Source of the DNA: Methanolapillus africanus
GTDB lineage: Archaea > Halobacteriota > Methanosarcinia > Methanosarcinales > Methanosarcinaceae
Direction: 5' to 3'
Assembly: GCF_032714475.1 (NCBI RefSeq)
Contig: NZ_JAWDKD010000019.1
Span: 49,224 to 113,223, forward strand
Length of the DNA stretch: 64,000 nt
The stretch's first letter is position 1. Every line of letters starts with the position of its first letter. This document shows positions 1-8,235 of this stretch, one piece after another. The notes under the pieces were generated by a model. It was not told the origin of the DNA and made no database searches. It saw only the letters and a program-made list of their open reading frames with translations. A program made the translations under genes and the position numbers.

Positions 1-111
1 CCTTTTTTTGAAAGATATCGCTCAATTCATAAAAACTTAAATACTATTGTATAATTTTGTCTTTGTTCATTTATTTGTTCAGTCTATCCACAATTTCGAG
101 CCGATCGTTAT

Positions 112-348
112 CGTATTTAAAATCTTCGATTTTGATAAAATCTGGTGTTTATTTATACAAGCGAATATTTTCGTTCTTTGTGAGAAAAATTTTGAAAAAA
201 AGAAGCTCACCGCCGAATTTCAGCAAGTTGCGTTGCTGAAATCCGGCGCTTAGATGTGAGTGAATTCGAATCGGGTTTCGACGGAATTCACTCCTGTCTT
301 TGATTTTGAAGGTATTTAAAATAAATGCAAAGATTAGGAGACAAAAAT
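112..348 (+). repeat. Duplicated promoter/leader region, copy 1
   Basis: About 237 bp in front of the serine protease gene is nearly identical to 2588-2824 in front of the zinc protease gene (offset 2476). It includes an AT-rich upstream part, a GC-rich dyad around 205-290, a second inverted repeat (GAATTC...GAATTC near 260-290), a TATA-like TATTTAAAAT at about 312, the ribosome binding site AGGAG at 336-340 and the first codons. The few differences include the dyad arms (CAGCAA/TTGCTG here, GTGCAA/TTGCAC in copy 2), which change together so that pairing is kept. I infer a shared promoter or leader that co-expresses the two proteases. Confidence 0.85.
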
Positions 349-1539
349 ATGAAAATGAAATTAATGAGCTTAATCTGCACCCTTGTTGTTCTGGCGGCGC
401 TGATTGGGCCGGCGATGGCGGACGAAGACATTCGCAATTATCCGTCCAATCCTTACACAAAGGAAGAGTTGGATGAAATCATCAGCAAAACACAACCCAC
501 AAAACCGGAATTGTTTGATGAATTTCAAAAAAATGAAAACATTTTGATGTTGTATGGTGAAATTCCTGAAAAGGAAATGGGGCTCGATTCGTATGAATGG
601 TGGCTCAACATCAGTTCAATTGCCGATGAGATGACGAAAGACGAAAACATATCCGATTACTTTGAAAAAGGGCTTATTCTTCGGTATGGACCCTATTGTG
701 ACGGATATATTTCGTTTGTTGTGGATGAAAAATTTAAAAACGATATTAAGCAGGAGGATTTGGACAATATAAACAAGATCGTCAATAAATATGCGTCTTC
801 CAAGGGTATTCAGAACATACCGGTCGCCATATCTGTTGGTCAGCCTATTGAGTTTATTGCAGAAAATGTGTCGGAAGAAAACAATTCAATGAATATTGTT
901 GCCAGAGCATTGAATTATTACACTGACAAAACGCGACCTGTTATTGGCGGAACCAGAGTTGCAACACAAATGTATGGCGGAACATCCGGATTTGCTGCAA
1001 AAAATCAAACCAACAGCAGCAGAATTGGAATTGTAACGGTGGCGCATTTGACGAATTTCTCAAATGCAATGTCTGTCTATCAACCGACTGTTTCGTCTTC
1101 CAACAAAATCGGCGTGACGACGGGCGTTCGTCAGGACATTGACGCCATGTTTGTTCCGTGTTCTAATGTACAGGCCAAGATTCATACCGGAAACAATTTC
1201 CTGGTATCGGTCAAAGGCTCTTCCGGCTTATCATCCGGAATGGCATTGTACCGGTCCGGAATTAATACGGGGGATACAAGCGGAACATACGCGGGATATG
1301 CTTACTATAATCAGAACATATTCAACAACACTGTCTCTCGTCTTGATGTCATGGTACAGAACAATCATTCCCAACCCGGAGATAGTGGCGGTCCTGTTTA
1401 TACGACGGTAAATGGAAGGACATACATCTGTGGAATTACTTGTGCCTATAAACAAGAAGCCAGTGGAAGAATAGTCACACTCTTTGCTTCATCTGAAGAG
1501 ATCAGAAGCAAGTTAGGGGTTGTTCCTCTTACAATGTAA
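349..1539 (+). CDS. Secreted chymotrypsin-like (S1 family) serine protease with N-terminal prodomain
   Basis: A 396-residue protein. Start 349 is chosen over 325 because AGGAG lies 8 nt upstream and the product then begins with a clean signal peptide (MKMK, hydrophobic to about residue 24). Residues about 62-163 form a domain also present in the two neighbouring secreted proteins (1604-2545, 4204-4836), here probably a propeptide. The catalytic domain (about 195-396) shows the trypsin-fold signatures: TVAH (His233), DID (Asp263 or 265) and GDSGGP (Ser346), followed by a typical ICGIT strand. It probably acts outside the cell. It resembles streptogrisin or alpha-lytic-type proteases in having a prodomain ahead of S1; the exact subfamily is not resolved. 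Confidence 0.9.
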   Translation: MKMKLMSLICTLVVLAALIGPAMADEDIRNYPSNPYTKEELDEIISKTQPTKPELFDEFQKNENILMLYGEIPEKEMGLDSYEWWLNISSIADEMTKDENISDYFEKGLILRYGPYCDGYISFVVDEKFKNDIKQEDLDNINKIVNKYASSKGIQNIPVAISVGQPIEFIAENVSEENNSMNIVARALNYYTDKTRPVIGGTRVATQMYGGTSGFAAKNQTNSSRIGIVTVAHLTNFSNAMSVYQPTVSSSNKIGVTTGVRQDIDAMFVPCSNVQAKIHTGNNFLVSVKGSSGLSSGMALYRSGINTGDTSGTYAGYAYYNQNIFNNTVSRLDVMVQNNHSQPGDSGGPVYTTVNGRTYICGITCAYKQEASGRIVTLFASSEEIRSKLGVVPLTM

Positions 1540-1603
1540 CATTCATAAACAAGAATAATAGGTCCTGTCGACCTATTTTCATTTTATTTTTAGAGGTCAT
1601 ATC

Positions 1604-2545
1604 ATGAATTCAACAAAGTTGCTTTTATCCTTTTTTGTATTCTTACTTCTTTCGCCCATCTGTTTCGGAACGACGCAAGAACAAATTGATGCGACGCCCG
1701 CCACGAATCCGGATTCTTTGGCGGAAATGGAAAAATCAAACCGTACTTACAAAGTTTCCGGAGAAATTCCGGTTAAAAATGCGGGAAAAGAAGCTTATGG
1801 CTGGCAAATGGAATTGATCTCTGTTTGCGATTCTTTCGGTCAAAGTTCGGATTTTCGCAACAATCAAGTTCCCGGCGGACCGATCACTCATTGTACACCA
1901 TCAACCGATGGTTATATTTTTGTCGGTTTAAATCCGAATTTTCATCTGATTGATCAAGACTTTGATATTATTATTGACAGTTTGACAAAGATTTCAAAAG
2001 AAAAAGGTATTCAAAATATTCCGATTGTTATCGGTATTTCCAATCAACCTATTCCCGCTGTTTCGCCGAGCCCGAGGCTTTTTCCGGCTACACGCCCTTC
2101 TTATTTTGAAAATTTAACAAACAATGATTCAGTTTTAATGACATATGGCAACGTTCCGAAGAAACCGAGAGGAATTGAAGCCTATGAATGGGATGAAAAG
2201 TTGACCGAAATCAGCAGTGATGTCACTTTTGATTCAAGTTTTAGTAATTATAAAGTCAATAATGGGGGTTTTATTGAATGGGTAAGAGTCGATTATGAAT
2301 TTATTGCCGTTCAAGTATCGGATTCATATCCGCTGAACAGCAGCGAATTAAATGAATCCATGGTCATCATTACGGAAATCGGTAAAGAACATGGCGTCAA
2401 AAATGTTCCGATCGTCGTTTATGGAAATCGTGAGCTTTTTACGGTTGAAGAGGAGAAAAAACCAATGTCAATTCCCGGTTTTAACGGGGTTGTTTCTGTT
2501 TTTGCTCTTCTCGGATTAATCGGTATCATTCGAATGAAAAAATGA
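1604..2545 (+). CDS. Secreted protein with two copies of the protease prodomain and a PGF-CTERM-like anchor
   Basis: A 313-residue protein with an N-terminal signal peptide (about 1-22). Two tandem domains (about 45-150 and 175-280) share with the preceding protease the pattern YG-x-[IV]-P-x-K-x2-G-x-[ED]-[AS]-Y-x-W and a closing GI[QK]N[IV]P[IV]V block. The C terminus has PGF, a hydrophobic helix and RMKK, the layout of PGF-CTERM signals processed by archaeosortase A, so the protein is probably lipid-anchored at the surface. It has no catalytic domain. Because it consists only of prodomain-like units, a role as inhibitor or folding helper of the protease 64 nt upstream is an inference. Confidence 0.75.
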   Translation: MNSTKLLLSFFVFLLLSPICFGTTQEQIDATPATNPDSLAEMEKSNRTYKVSGEIPVKNAGKEAYGWQMELISVCDSFGQSSDFRNNQVPGGPITHCTPSTDGYIFVGLNPNFHLIDQDFDIIIDSLTKISKEKGIQNIPIVIGISNQPIPAVSPSPRLFPATRPSYFENLTNNDSVLMTYGNVPKKPRGIEAYEWDEKLTEISSDVTFDSSFSNYKVNNGGFIEWVRVDYEFIAVQVSDSYPLNSSELNESMVIITEIGKEHGVKNVPIVVYGNRELFTVEEEKKPMSIPGFNGVVSVFALLGLIGIIRMKK

Positions 2546-2587
2546 TTATCTACTCAGTTACTTGAATAATCTTAAGCCATCCGTTTT

Positions 2588-2824
2588 CGTATTTAAAATC
2601 TTCGATTTTGACAAAATCTGGTGTTTATTTATACAAGCGAATATTTTCGTTCTTTGTGAGAAAAATCTTGAAAAAAAGAAACTCACCGCCGAATTTGTGC
2701 AAGTTGCGTTGCACAAATCCGGCGCTTAGACGTGAGTGAATTCGAATCGGGTTTCGACGGAATTCACTCCTGTCTTTGATTTTGAAGGTATTTAAAATAA
2801 ATGCAAAGATTAGGAGACAAAAAT
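2588..2824 (+). repeat. Duplicated promoter/leader region, copy 2
   Basis: Second copy of the leader at 112-348, placed directly before the zinc protease gene. It has the same TATA-like element (about 2788), the same AGGAG and the same first codons (MKMK). The dyad near 2690-2730 keeps its pairing with changed bases (GTGCAA/TTGCAC). Confidence 0.85.
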
Positions 2825-3337
2825 ATGAAAATGAAATTCAAAATAATTTTCATTTCCCTTGCTATTCTTTTGATAACAAATGTAGCATCTGCATGCAGTT
2901 ATCATATGCCACTGGGAGATGATGCCGTTGACTGGGGAAGAGGAATTCAGTGGGGTGGAAATACAACTTATATTAGCCAGTGGAATTCCTCCGTTTCAAC
3001 ATGGAATGCAATGGGTAAAGTTGCAATCTCCAAAGATACTTGGAGTACGATTGAAGATCTTTACCTGGTTGATGTTAATTCTCCGGGCGTTAATATTCCG
3101 TCTGGTTACGCTAACAGCACACGCAGCGCAAACGGTACACCCTACATTCAGTTGAATACAGCATTGATGGGAACTTATACATCTGCTGAGAAACAAAAAT
3201 GTTTAACACACGAGTTAGGACACGCTTTGGGAATCAATGAAATTAATATTAATGGAAATATCATGTGTCAGGGAAGATCGAGTCAAACATCATTGGGAAT
3301 AAAAGACAAAGACGTTTACAGATGCATATGGGGGTGA
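2825..3337 (+). CDS. Secreted zinc metalloprotease, metzincin-like
   Basis: A 170-residue protein that starts at 2825 after AGGAG (the in-frame ATG at 2801 lacks a site and would spoil the signal peptide). Signal peptide about 1-22. The zinc site is HELGHALGINE (His129, Glu130, His133): the HExxHxxGxx part of metzincins, but with Glu139 where His or Asp normally sits. A downstream NIM (Met147) resembles a Met-turn. The catalytic domain is short, about the size of snapalysin-like or matrixin-like minimal proteases. It probably acts outside the cell. The following gene starts 4 nt after its stop, so the two are likely translated from one transcript. Confidence 0.8.
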   Translation: MKMKFKIIFISLAILLITNVASACSYHMPLGDDAVDWGRGIQWGGNTTYISQWNSSVSTWNAMGKVAISKDTWSTIEDLYLVDVNSPGVNIPSGYANSTRSANGTPYIQLNTALMGTYTSAEKQKCLTHELGHALGINEININGNIMCQGRSSQTSLGIKDKDVYRCIWG

Positions 3338-3341
3338 AGTC

Positions 3342-4139
3342 ATGAACTCAAAAAATAAAAGACAAATATTTATTCTTTCGATTTCAGTCGTCGTTCTTTT
3401 TGCCTTGACGTTGGTTGCAGTTGGTTATTTGCAATCCACGGAAGATTATGAAAACATGTCGCCGGCTGAACAGGAAGAATACGATTTCCAAACGTTTAAA
3501 AAATCAATGTCCGAAATCTATCATCAAGACGTCGACAAAAGCGATTATGAACGCATCAGAGCCGGAACGGCTGAAATGGAATTGGCTTATCAGTCCGACA
3601 TGGAAAAATACGGGAAAATATCTGATGAAACTATGGTTGCTTATTGCGATCATATTTTTGTCGGCCGCGTCGTTGCTCACAAAGGCAATTATCAAGCGCA
3701 GAAGAACGAAGTTCAAAATCCGTACAACCTCTTTGATGTTGAAATCATCGAATTGATCAAAGGTCCGGCTCTTGAAAATAAAATTGAACTCAAGCAGATT
3801 GGCGGTTACTATACGGAAGAATATTTGGTTCGTGAAATTTTCCGTGAAAGAGAGGTCAAACTCGATTCTTTTGAAAAGTATGACGACGGATATTACGGGT
3901 TCATGGAACCGAATGATGAATTGATTGAAGTCGGTGAAGTCTATCTTTTCGTAACCGTATCCCAACTCGACGGTCGGTGTACAATCGGTGTTCCGGACAA
4001 CCGGGTTCATTTGGAAAACTACGATGACAAGGGTTCGGACGCATTTGACGAAGTTATTTTGTACAAAAAAGTTGTCGCATCGGGCGTCAAGGACTTTGAC
4101 AGAATCAGATTATCGGCAAATGAAGAAATCAAAAAATAA
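3342..4139 (+). CDS. Membrane-anchored or secreted protein of unknown function, possible NTR/TIMP-like fold
   Basis: A 265-residue protein. One hydrophobic segment at about residues 8-30 acts as a signal anchor; the rest is acidic and soluble. The middle part (about 103-165) reads CDHIFVGRV, then FDVEIIELIKG, then ELKQIGGYY. This alternating beta pattern resembles OB-fold NTR/TIMP-like domains of secreted proteins, but I cannot confirm the family. The start is 4 nt after the zinc protease stop, so the two are probably co-expressed. If the fold is right, a metalloprotease inhibitor or partner is possible. Otherwise it remains a hypothetical surface protein. Confidence 0.7.
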   Translation: MNSKNKRQIFILSISVVVLFALTLVAVGYLQSTEDYENMSPAEQEEYDFQTFKKSMSEIYHQDVDKSDYERIRAGTAEMELAYQSDMEKYGKISDETMVAYCDHIFVGRVVAHKGNYQAQKNEVQNPYNLFDVEIIELIKGPALENKIELKQIGGYYTEEYLVREIFREREVKLDSFEKYDDGYYGFMEPNDELIEVGEVYLFVTVSQLDGRCTIGVPDNRVHLENYDDKGSDAFDEVILYKKVVASGVKDFDRIRLSANEEIKK

Positions 4140-4203
4140 GTTAAAATGGCTGCTGATTTTGGCAGCCATTATTTTTATTTTTTAAAAATAAATTGGTGAT
4201 TTT

Positions 4204-4836
4204 ATGAATCAAAAATTGAACACATTACTCTCGACATTAATTCTCTTCCTTCTCTTTTTGAGCTTAATCAGCCCAATTTCGGGAGAAGAGGCATTCCGAA
4301 ATGTGGAAGACATCAGAATTTCAACGGAAATGCCCCTGAATGAAAGTGAAATTCAATCCTATGTGGACAACACGCATCCAACAGACCCTGGATATTTTAA
4401 AAAATGTTGTGAATCTGAAAAAGCGATGGCTTCCTACGGTTCCGTTCCGTTGAAAACCGGTGACGATGCTTATGATTGGCAGCTTTCGTTGCAAAGAGTC
4501 ACAGCTTCTGTTCATGAAGATGAAGCGTTTGGAAAATATTTGGCCATTAACGGCGGACCAATTGGCGGCTACAGCAGCAACATTTTCGGTTTTGTGTCCG
4601 TTTATTTGAATCCGGAAAGTGATCAAATAACGCCGCAAGACATTGAAAATATGAAAGCAATTCTTGACGAATATGCTCAGGAAGAAGGAATTGAAGATCT
4701 TCCGGTTGTATTTTTCGGTGGTTGGTTGAATATTATTCAGGATCCAAACAATGATAAATATTCTTTAGATGACGCTCCCATAAGTGTCCGCTTATCAATT
4801 TTATTCACACATCTTAAAATCTACCTCTTTTCATAA
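4204..4836 (+). CDS. Secreted protein with one copy of the protease prodomain
   Basis: A 210-residue protein. Signal peptide about 1-27 (LLFLLFLSLISPISG). Residues about 68-180 repeat the domain of the S1 protease prodomain: ASYGSVPLKTGDDAYDW at its start and GIEDLPVVFFGG at its end. The preceding stretch (THPTDPGYF) also matches the protease's TQPTKPELF. The C terminus stops after a short hydrophobic stretch (LYLFS-like) without a PGF motif, so it may be a truncated relative of the 1604 protein. TTGGTGATTT lies just before the ATG. It is the third gene here that carries this domain. Confidence 0.75.
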   Translation: MNQKLNTLLSTLILFLLFLSLISPISGEEAFRNVEDIRISTEMPLNESEIQSYVDNTHPTDPGYFKKCCESEKAMASYGSVPLKTGDDAYDWQLSLQRVTASVHEDEAFGKYLAINGGPIGGYSSNIFGFVSVYLNPESDQITPQDIENMKAILDEYAQEEGIEDLPVVFFGGWLNIIQDPNNDKYSLDDAPISVRLSILFTHLKIYLFS

Positions 4837-4862
4837 TTTTTATTTTTTCGGGGATGATTGAA

Positions 4863-5309
4863 ATGAACTTTCCACCTAAATCCGATGAAAAAACAAACAA
4901 CATGCTGTTTGCCGGATTTTATGTTGTTGAACTTTTATTGTTCGTGTGTCTGGCCTATTTTGAATCCGTTCTTTTCGGGCTCGCTATATATTTGTTTATG
5001 TTTCTCAGCCCCATCGCATACGGCTTAATTTCTAAAAATCCAACAAAGTCGTTTCTTCTCGGGTTTTTCTTGCTCCCCTTCTTAAATCTCTTAGATTTCA
5101 TTTATGAGATTCTGCAGGCTCATCCGGATTTTCCGCAAATAAATATTCAGTCTTGGGCACTCATATTTGTTTTTTCAATCATTCTGGGCGCCCTCGGATA
5201 TTTCGTCGCCAAAGGGCATGGAAAAAAATTGATGGTTGTTGCTTATGTTTTGATCGCTCTCATCATTCTATTGATTCTATATCGTATTTTTCTCGTCCGC
5301 TTATGGTAA
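4863..5309 (+). CDS. Four-helix membrane protein, unknown
   Basis: About 148 residues with four predicted membrane helices (LLFVCLAYF, AIYLFMFLSPIAYG, LIFVFSIILGALG, VLIALIILLILY). ATG 4863 is preferred because GGGGATGA stands about 8 nt upstream; ATG 4854 would abut that site. No family recognised. It is the first of three small multi-helix proteins between the protease cluster and the chagasin lipoproteins. Confidence 0.65.
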   Translation: MNFPPKSDEKTNNMLFAGFYVVELLLFVCLAYFESVLFGLAIYLFMFLSPIAYGLISKNPTKSFLLGFFLLPFLNLLDFIYEILQAHPDFPQINIQSWALIFVFSIILGALGYFVAKGHGKKLMVVAYVLIALIILLILYRIFLVRLW

Positions 5310-5407
5310 GTTGAAAGGTTTATCATCATTGAACCACATGATACGGGTGTTTCCAAAACGAAATTTTTTTCAAAATAAAACCCCGTTCAAATATTCAATG
5401 TGATTTT

Positions 5408-5818
5408 ATGAAAACAAATTACAAAAGCACTTTTTCCATCATCGGTTTCATCGTCCTCTTGGCGGCGATCGTCATTGACGCAATTTATGTTTACAACGTT
5501 CCGGCGTTTCTTTTGACCGGATTCAATATGGCGGTCATCGCCGGATTCTTTGCCCCGTTCTTTTTGTTTTTGAGTGATAAACCAAAACGGCAAAAAAATA
5601 TCGTGCTGCAAATGCTGTTTAACGTCGTCATCGCCGGCATTTACATTGTTTCAATCGCATGGTTTTTGCACGCGAATCCGTTAACGGAAATCATGGATCC
5701 GTTAAAGTGCACGTTCATTGTCATCGGTGCCGGTTGTTTTGCCTTTTTGATGAGTTTCCTCATCTTTGTCGCGTCTTTTTATACGGATGCGGTTGTTGAA
5801 AAAGTAAAAGGAAAATGA
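5408..5818 (+). CDS. Four-helix membrane protein, unknown
   Basis: A 136-residue protein with four hydrophobic helices (about 10-30, 36-57, 66-87, 98-122) and a lysine-rich loop after helix 2 (SDKPKRQKN). GTGATTTT precedes the ATG. A T-rich stretch follows the stop and may end transcription. No homology recognised. Confidence 0.65.
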   Translation: MKTNYKSTFSIIGFIVLLAAIVIDAIYVYNVPAFLLTGFNMAVIAGFFAPFFLFLSDKPKRQKNIVLQMLFNVVIAGIYIVSIAWFLHANPLTEIMDPLKCTFIVIGAGCFAFLMSFLIFVASFYTDAVVEKVKGK

Positions 5819-5926
5819 GCCGGTCGGCTCATTTTATTTTTTTAATTTTCATCTCATGACAAACGGATTGTTTTTTATATCATTAAATCCAAACTCATTT
5901 AACAACTTTAAAATGAGGTTTTTAAG

Positions 5927-6301
5927 ATGAGTTTTCTTTCCGCATATTCTTTTTATGAACTTATTTTCTATGGACTCCTTTTAATTTTGGGCTTCGCTAT
6001 TATTATCCTTCCGTTGGCGTTTTACATGCATTTGATAGATTCAACGATCCGGCAAGCTTCCAAAGAGGCCCGGAAAAATCCCGCTCAAAAAATAAAACCG
6101 ATCCGGTTTTTGGTTTTATGCGCTCTTTTTATTCTGACAATCAGTATCATCATCTACAGCAAAATGACTGATTCGTTGGGAGGCGTCGGTTTGATTCTGT
6201 ATCTCATCTCCGCTCTTCTGGCAATTGCTTTCTTTTTTGCCCTTTTGTCTCTGATTGTCAAAATAGTTGTTCGCCATGTGGTAAGCCGCAATAACTCTTA
6301 A
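5927..6301 (+). CDS. Three-helix membrane protein, unknown
   Basis: A 124-residue protein with helices at about 12-35, 60-78 and 88-115 and a basic loop (KEARKNPAQKIKP) between helices 1 and 2. GAGGTTTTTAAG lies before the ATG. It has no recognisable domain. Confidence 0.6.
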   Translation: MSFLSAYSFYELIFYGLLLILGFAIIILPLAFYMHLIDSTIRQASKEARKNPAQKIKPIRFLVLCALFILTISIIIYSKMTDSLGGVGLILYLISALLAIAFFFALLSLIVKIVVRHVVSRNNS

Positions 6302-6435
6302 AAAATAAATGCAATTTGGCGGGTTCAAAAGAGCCGGTTTTTCTCTTTTTTCTGTCTTTAATTTTGATGAATCTTTTCTTCCGCCATTTGTTTTCGACAT
6401 CGGTTAACTTCAATTTCATTTGAATATTAACTAAA

Positions 6436-6444
6436 TTATATATA
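6436..6444 (+). promoter_or_regulatory. TATA box of a nearly leaderless lipoprotein gene
   Basis: TTATATATA is centred about 30 nt before the ATG at 6470, so the transcript should start within a few bases of the start codon. The flanking TTAACTTCAAT and the TATA box recur in front of the paralogue at 8236. Confidence 0.6.
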
Positions 6445-6469
6445 TGATACAAACCCTTTTTTGTTTATT

Positions 6470-7261
6470 ATGAAGCAAAAAACAGCACTTCTGGTTTTGC
6501 TTTGCGTCCTTTTGGCCGCATGCGCATTTTCGGGTTGTATCGGTGATTCCGGCAACAACTCGACGAACAGCTCGAACAGCACAAATGATACGGGAAACGT
6601 ATCTTTCAACAACACAACCAACAACAGCACCTACAATCCGGCGACCACCATCACCGTGACAAAAGACGGCGTTGACATCGCCGCCAACGAAAAAGTTCAA
6701 ATCTCTTTCCCGACCGCATCCCGGATGGGCAACAAATGGGAGGCTGTTCCGACGGACGGTTTGAACATTCAAAGCGACTTCATTGTGAATGAAGACGTCA
6801 CGGGCGGCACAACTGTCTTTACAATCACCGCCAAACAAGCCGGTTCGTACAATTTCACCGCCGTCTACAAAAACGCACAAGGCGGCACCATCAGCACCGT
6901 CGTTCAGAAGTTGGATTTCATCGCGCCGGCAACAACGCCTGCTGCCGATCCGAAACTCATCATCGCCTATGACGGCGCTCCGACCCCGAATGTGACGGAA
7001 GTCATCAAAATCCAAACCAAAGGAAACCCGACCACCGGTTACGAATGGACCGCTCTGATGTCTGAAAACGGCATGCTCAAATTGCTGGATTCCGTTTACG
7101 TTCAAGACCCGTCCGAACCCGGAATGGCTGGCGTCGGCGGAATTTACGAATGGTATGTGACGTCCGACATTGCCGGAACCTACACGTTTGACGCCCAATA
7201 CGCCCGTTCCTGGGAAGACCAGCCGATTGACAAATTTTACATTTATGTGACGTTTGTCTAA
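6470..7261 (+). CDS. Lipoprotein with two chagasin-like (I42) protease inhibitor domains
   Basis: A 263-residue protein. ATG 6470 gives a lipoprotein signal with lipobox FSGC (Cys about 22); the in-frame ATG at 6461 is too close to the predicted transcript start. A threonine/asparagine-rich linker with many N-glycosylation sequons follows. The C-terminal domain (about 163-263) has all three chagasin loops: GNPTTGY, GVGG and a third loop RSW in place of RPW. A degenerate copy (about 58-150) aligns to it without the loop residues. Chagasins inhibit papain-family cysteine proteases. It is probably a surface-bound inhibitor and is paralogous to 8236-9006. Confidence 0.85.
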   Translation: MKQKTALLVLLCVLLAACAFSGCIGDSGNNSTNSSNSTNDTGNVSFNNTTNNSTYNPATTITVTKDGVDIAANEKVQISFPTASRMGNKWEAVPTDGLNIQSDFIVNEDVTGGTTVFTITAKQAGSYNFTAVYKNAQGGTISTVVQKLDFIAPATTPAADPKLIIAYDGAPTPNVTEVIKIQTKGNPTTGYEWTALMSENGMLKLLDSVYVQDPSEPGMAGVGGIYEWYVTSDIAGTYTFDAQYARSWEDQPIDKFYIYVTFV

Positions 7262-7264
7262 AAG

Positions 7265-7292
7265 AAAATTCCGTCGCTTCGCTAGGAATTTT
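7265..7292 (+). terminator. Stem-loop after the lipoprotein gene
   Basis: AAAATTCC and GGAATTTT pair around a GTCGCTTCGCTA loop just after the stop codon; a likely 3' end structure. Confidence 0.45.
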
Positions 7293-7362
7293 CCAGGGGC
7301 GGTGGGAGATTGTTTCCGTAAGTTCGCTTCGCGAACGGCTCCCTTCGGTCGCTTAAAATTTG

Positions 7363-7393
7363 GGTTTGCTTGTTCCAATTTAACAAGCAAACC
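7363..7393. repeat. 12-bp inverted repeat (GGTTTGCTTGTT/AACAAGCAAACC)
   Basis: Perfect 12-bp arms around a 7-nt loop. The right arm continues into the conserved AAGCAAACC-ATCCCG sequence that precedes hairpins of the dispersed element family at 15041 and 55315. Confidence 0.7.
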
Positions 7394-7396
7394 ATC

Positions 7397-7432
7397 CCGC
7401 AAAATCAGACGCTTTGCGTCTGTATTTTGCGG
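7397..7432. repeat. Dispersed hairpin element, copy A
   Basis: CCGCAAAATCAGACGC, loop TTT, then the complementary arm with one small asymmetry. The same hairpin recurs at 46394-46429 and in altered but still paired forms at 15041, 46688, 55315 and 55483. Confidence 0.85.
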
Positions 7433-7481
7433 AATACTTTTGTAAGATACATCCTATTTGAAGTATTGATTTGCTCCTTCT

Positions 7482-7872
7482 GTCTCCAACAATACAGTCT
7501 TTTCTTGTTACCGTTTTGTATCTTACTAGTTTCTGACAATACAGTTGTTTCTTGTTACCGTTTTGCATCTTCCAGTTTCTGACAATACAGTTGTTTCTTG
7601 TTACCGTTTTGCACCTTACTGTTTCTGACAATACAGTTGTTTCTTGTTCCGGTTTTGCATCTTCTGTTTCTGACAATACAGTTGTTTCTTGTTACCGTTT
7701 TGCACCTTACTGTTTCTGACAATACAGTTTTTTCTTGTTACCGTTTTGCATCTTCTGTTTCTGGCAATACAGTCTTTTTTGTTACCGTTTTGCACCTTCT
7801 GTTTCCAACAATACAGTTGCTCACCTGATCTGGTTTGAATCAACCGTCTAACAATACAGTCTTTTTCTGATC
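7482..7872. repeat. Tandem array A, about 8-9 units of 45-46 bp
   Basis: Units begin TTTCTGACAATACAGT and continue TTTCTTGTTACCGTTTTG with CATCTT or CACCTT at the end. Middle units are nearly identical and outer ones decay, which suggests recent expansion in the centre. Open frames across it are by-products of the repeat. Related arrays lie at 15122-15300 (opposite strand) and 46480-46672. Confidence 0.85.
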
Positions 7873-8017
7873 CAATTTGAAGTTGTCAACTGATTCTCAT
7901 CCAAGCCAAACGTCCGAGACAATTCGAACGCGAAGCATTCGAATTCTCCGGACGAACGGGCTGTCCTTTAAAAAGAAAACAGCTATCGTTTTTTTAAAAT
8001 CCAAAAGAAAAACCATC

Positions 8018-8039
8018 GCCATAACGCGCGCGCCGCCGC
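8018..8039 (-). repeat. GCGCGCGTTACGGCG dispersed motif, copy 1
   Basis: CGCCATAACGCGCGCGCCGCCGC on the plus strand, i.e. the motif on the minus strand with one T/A change (ATGGCG). It is one of nine intergenic copies in the window and closes the array-A locus on the right. Confidence 0.8.
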
Positions 8040-8200
8040 TCGCTCAAATTCCAAAACCGAAAATTCGATGGGCGTCGAATGAAAATGTGCGTTTTATCTT
8101 CTCAATTTTGTTCTTTTCCGGCTCTATTTTTTATTAACCGAATCTTCTGTTATTCTTTTTCGCTATCAGTTAACTTCAATCTCATTCGAATATAAAATAA

Positions 8201-8210
8201 ATTATATATA
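8201..8210 (+). promoter_or_regulatory. TATA box of the second chagasin-like lipoprotein
   Basis: ATTATATATA is centred about 30 nt before ATG 8236, as in the paralogue at 6470. The upstream GTTAACTTCAAT is shared, so promoter and gene were duplicated together. Confidence 0.6.
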
Positions 8211-8235
8211 TCATTCCGACCCATTTTCATTTACT

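Noticed and set aside
6431..7402. 323-residue open frame on the minus strand
   Set aside because: Antisense of the chagasin-like lipoprotein gene, with Arg/Gly/Val-rich composition and no motif.
7598..7843. Repetitive small proteins on both strands
   Set aside because: Translation of the tandem array only; units of 45-46 bp do not keep one frame.
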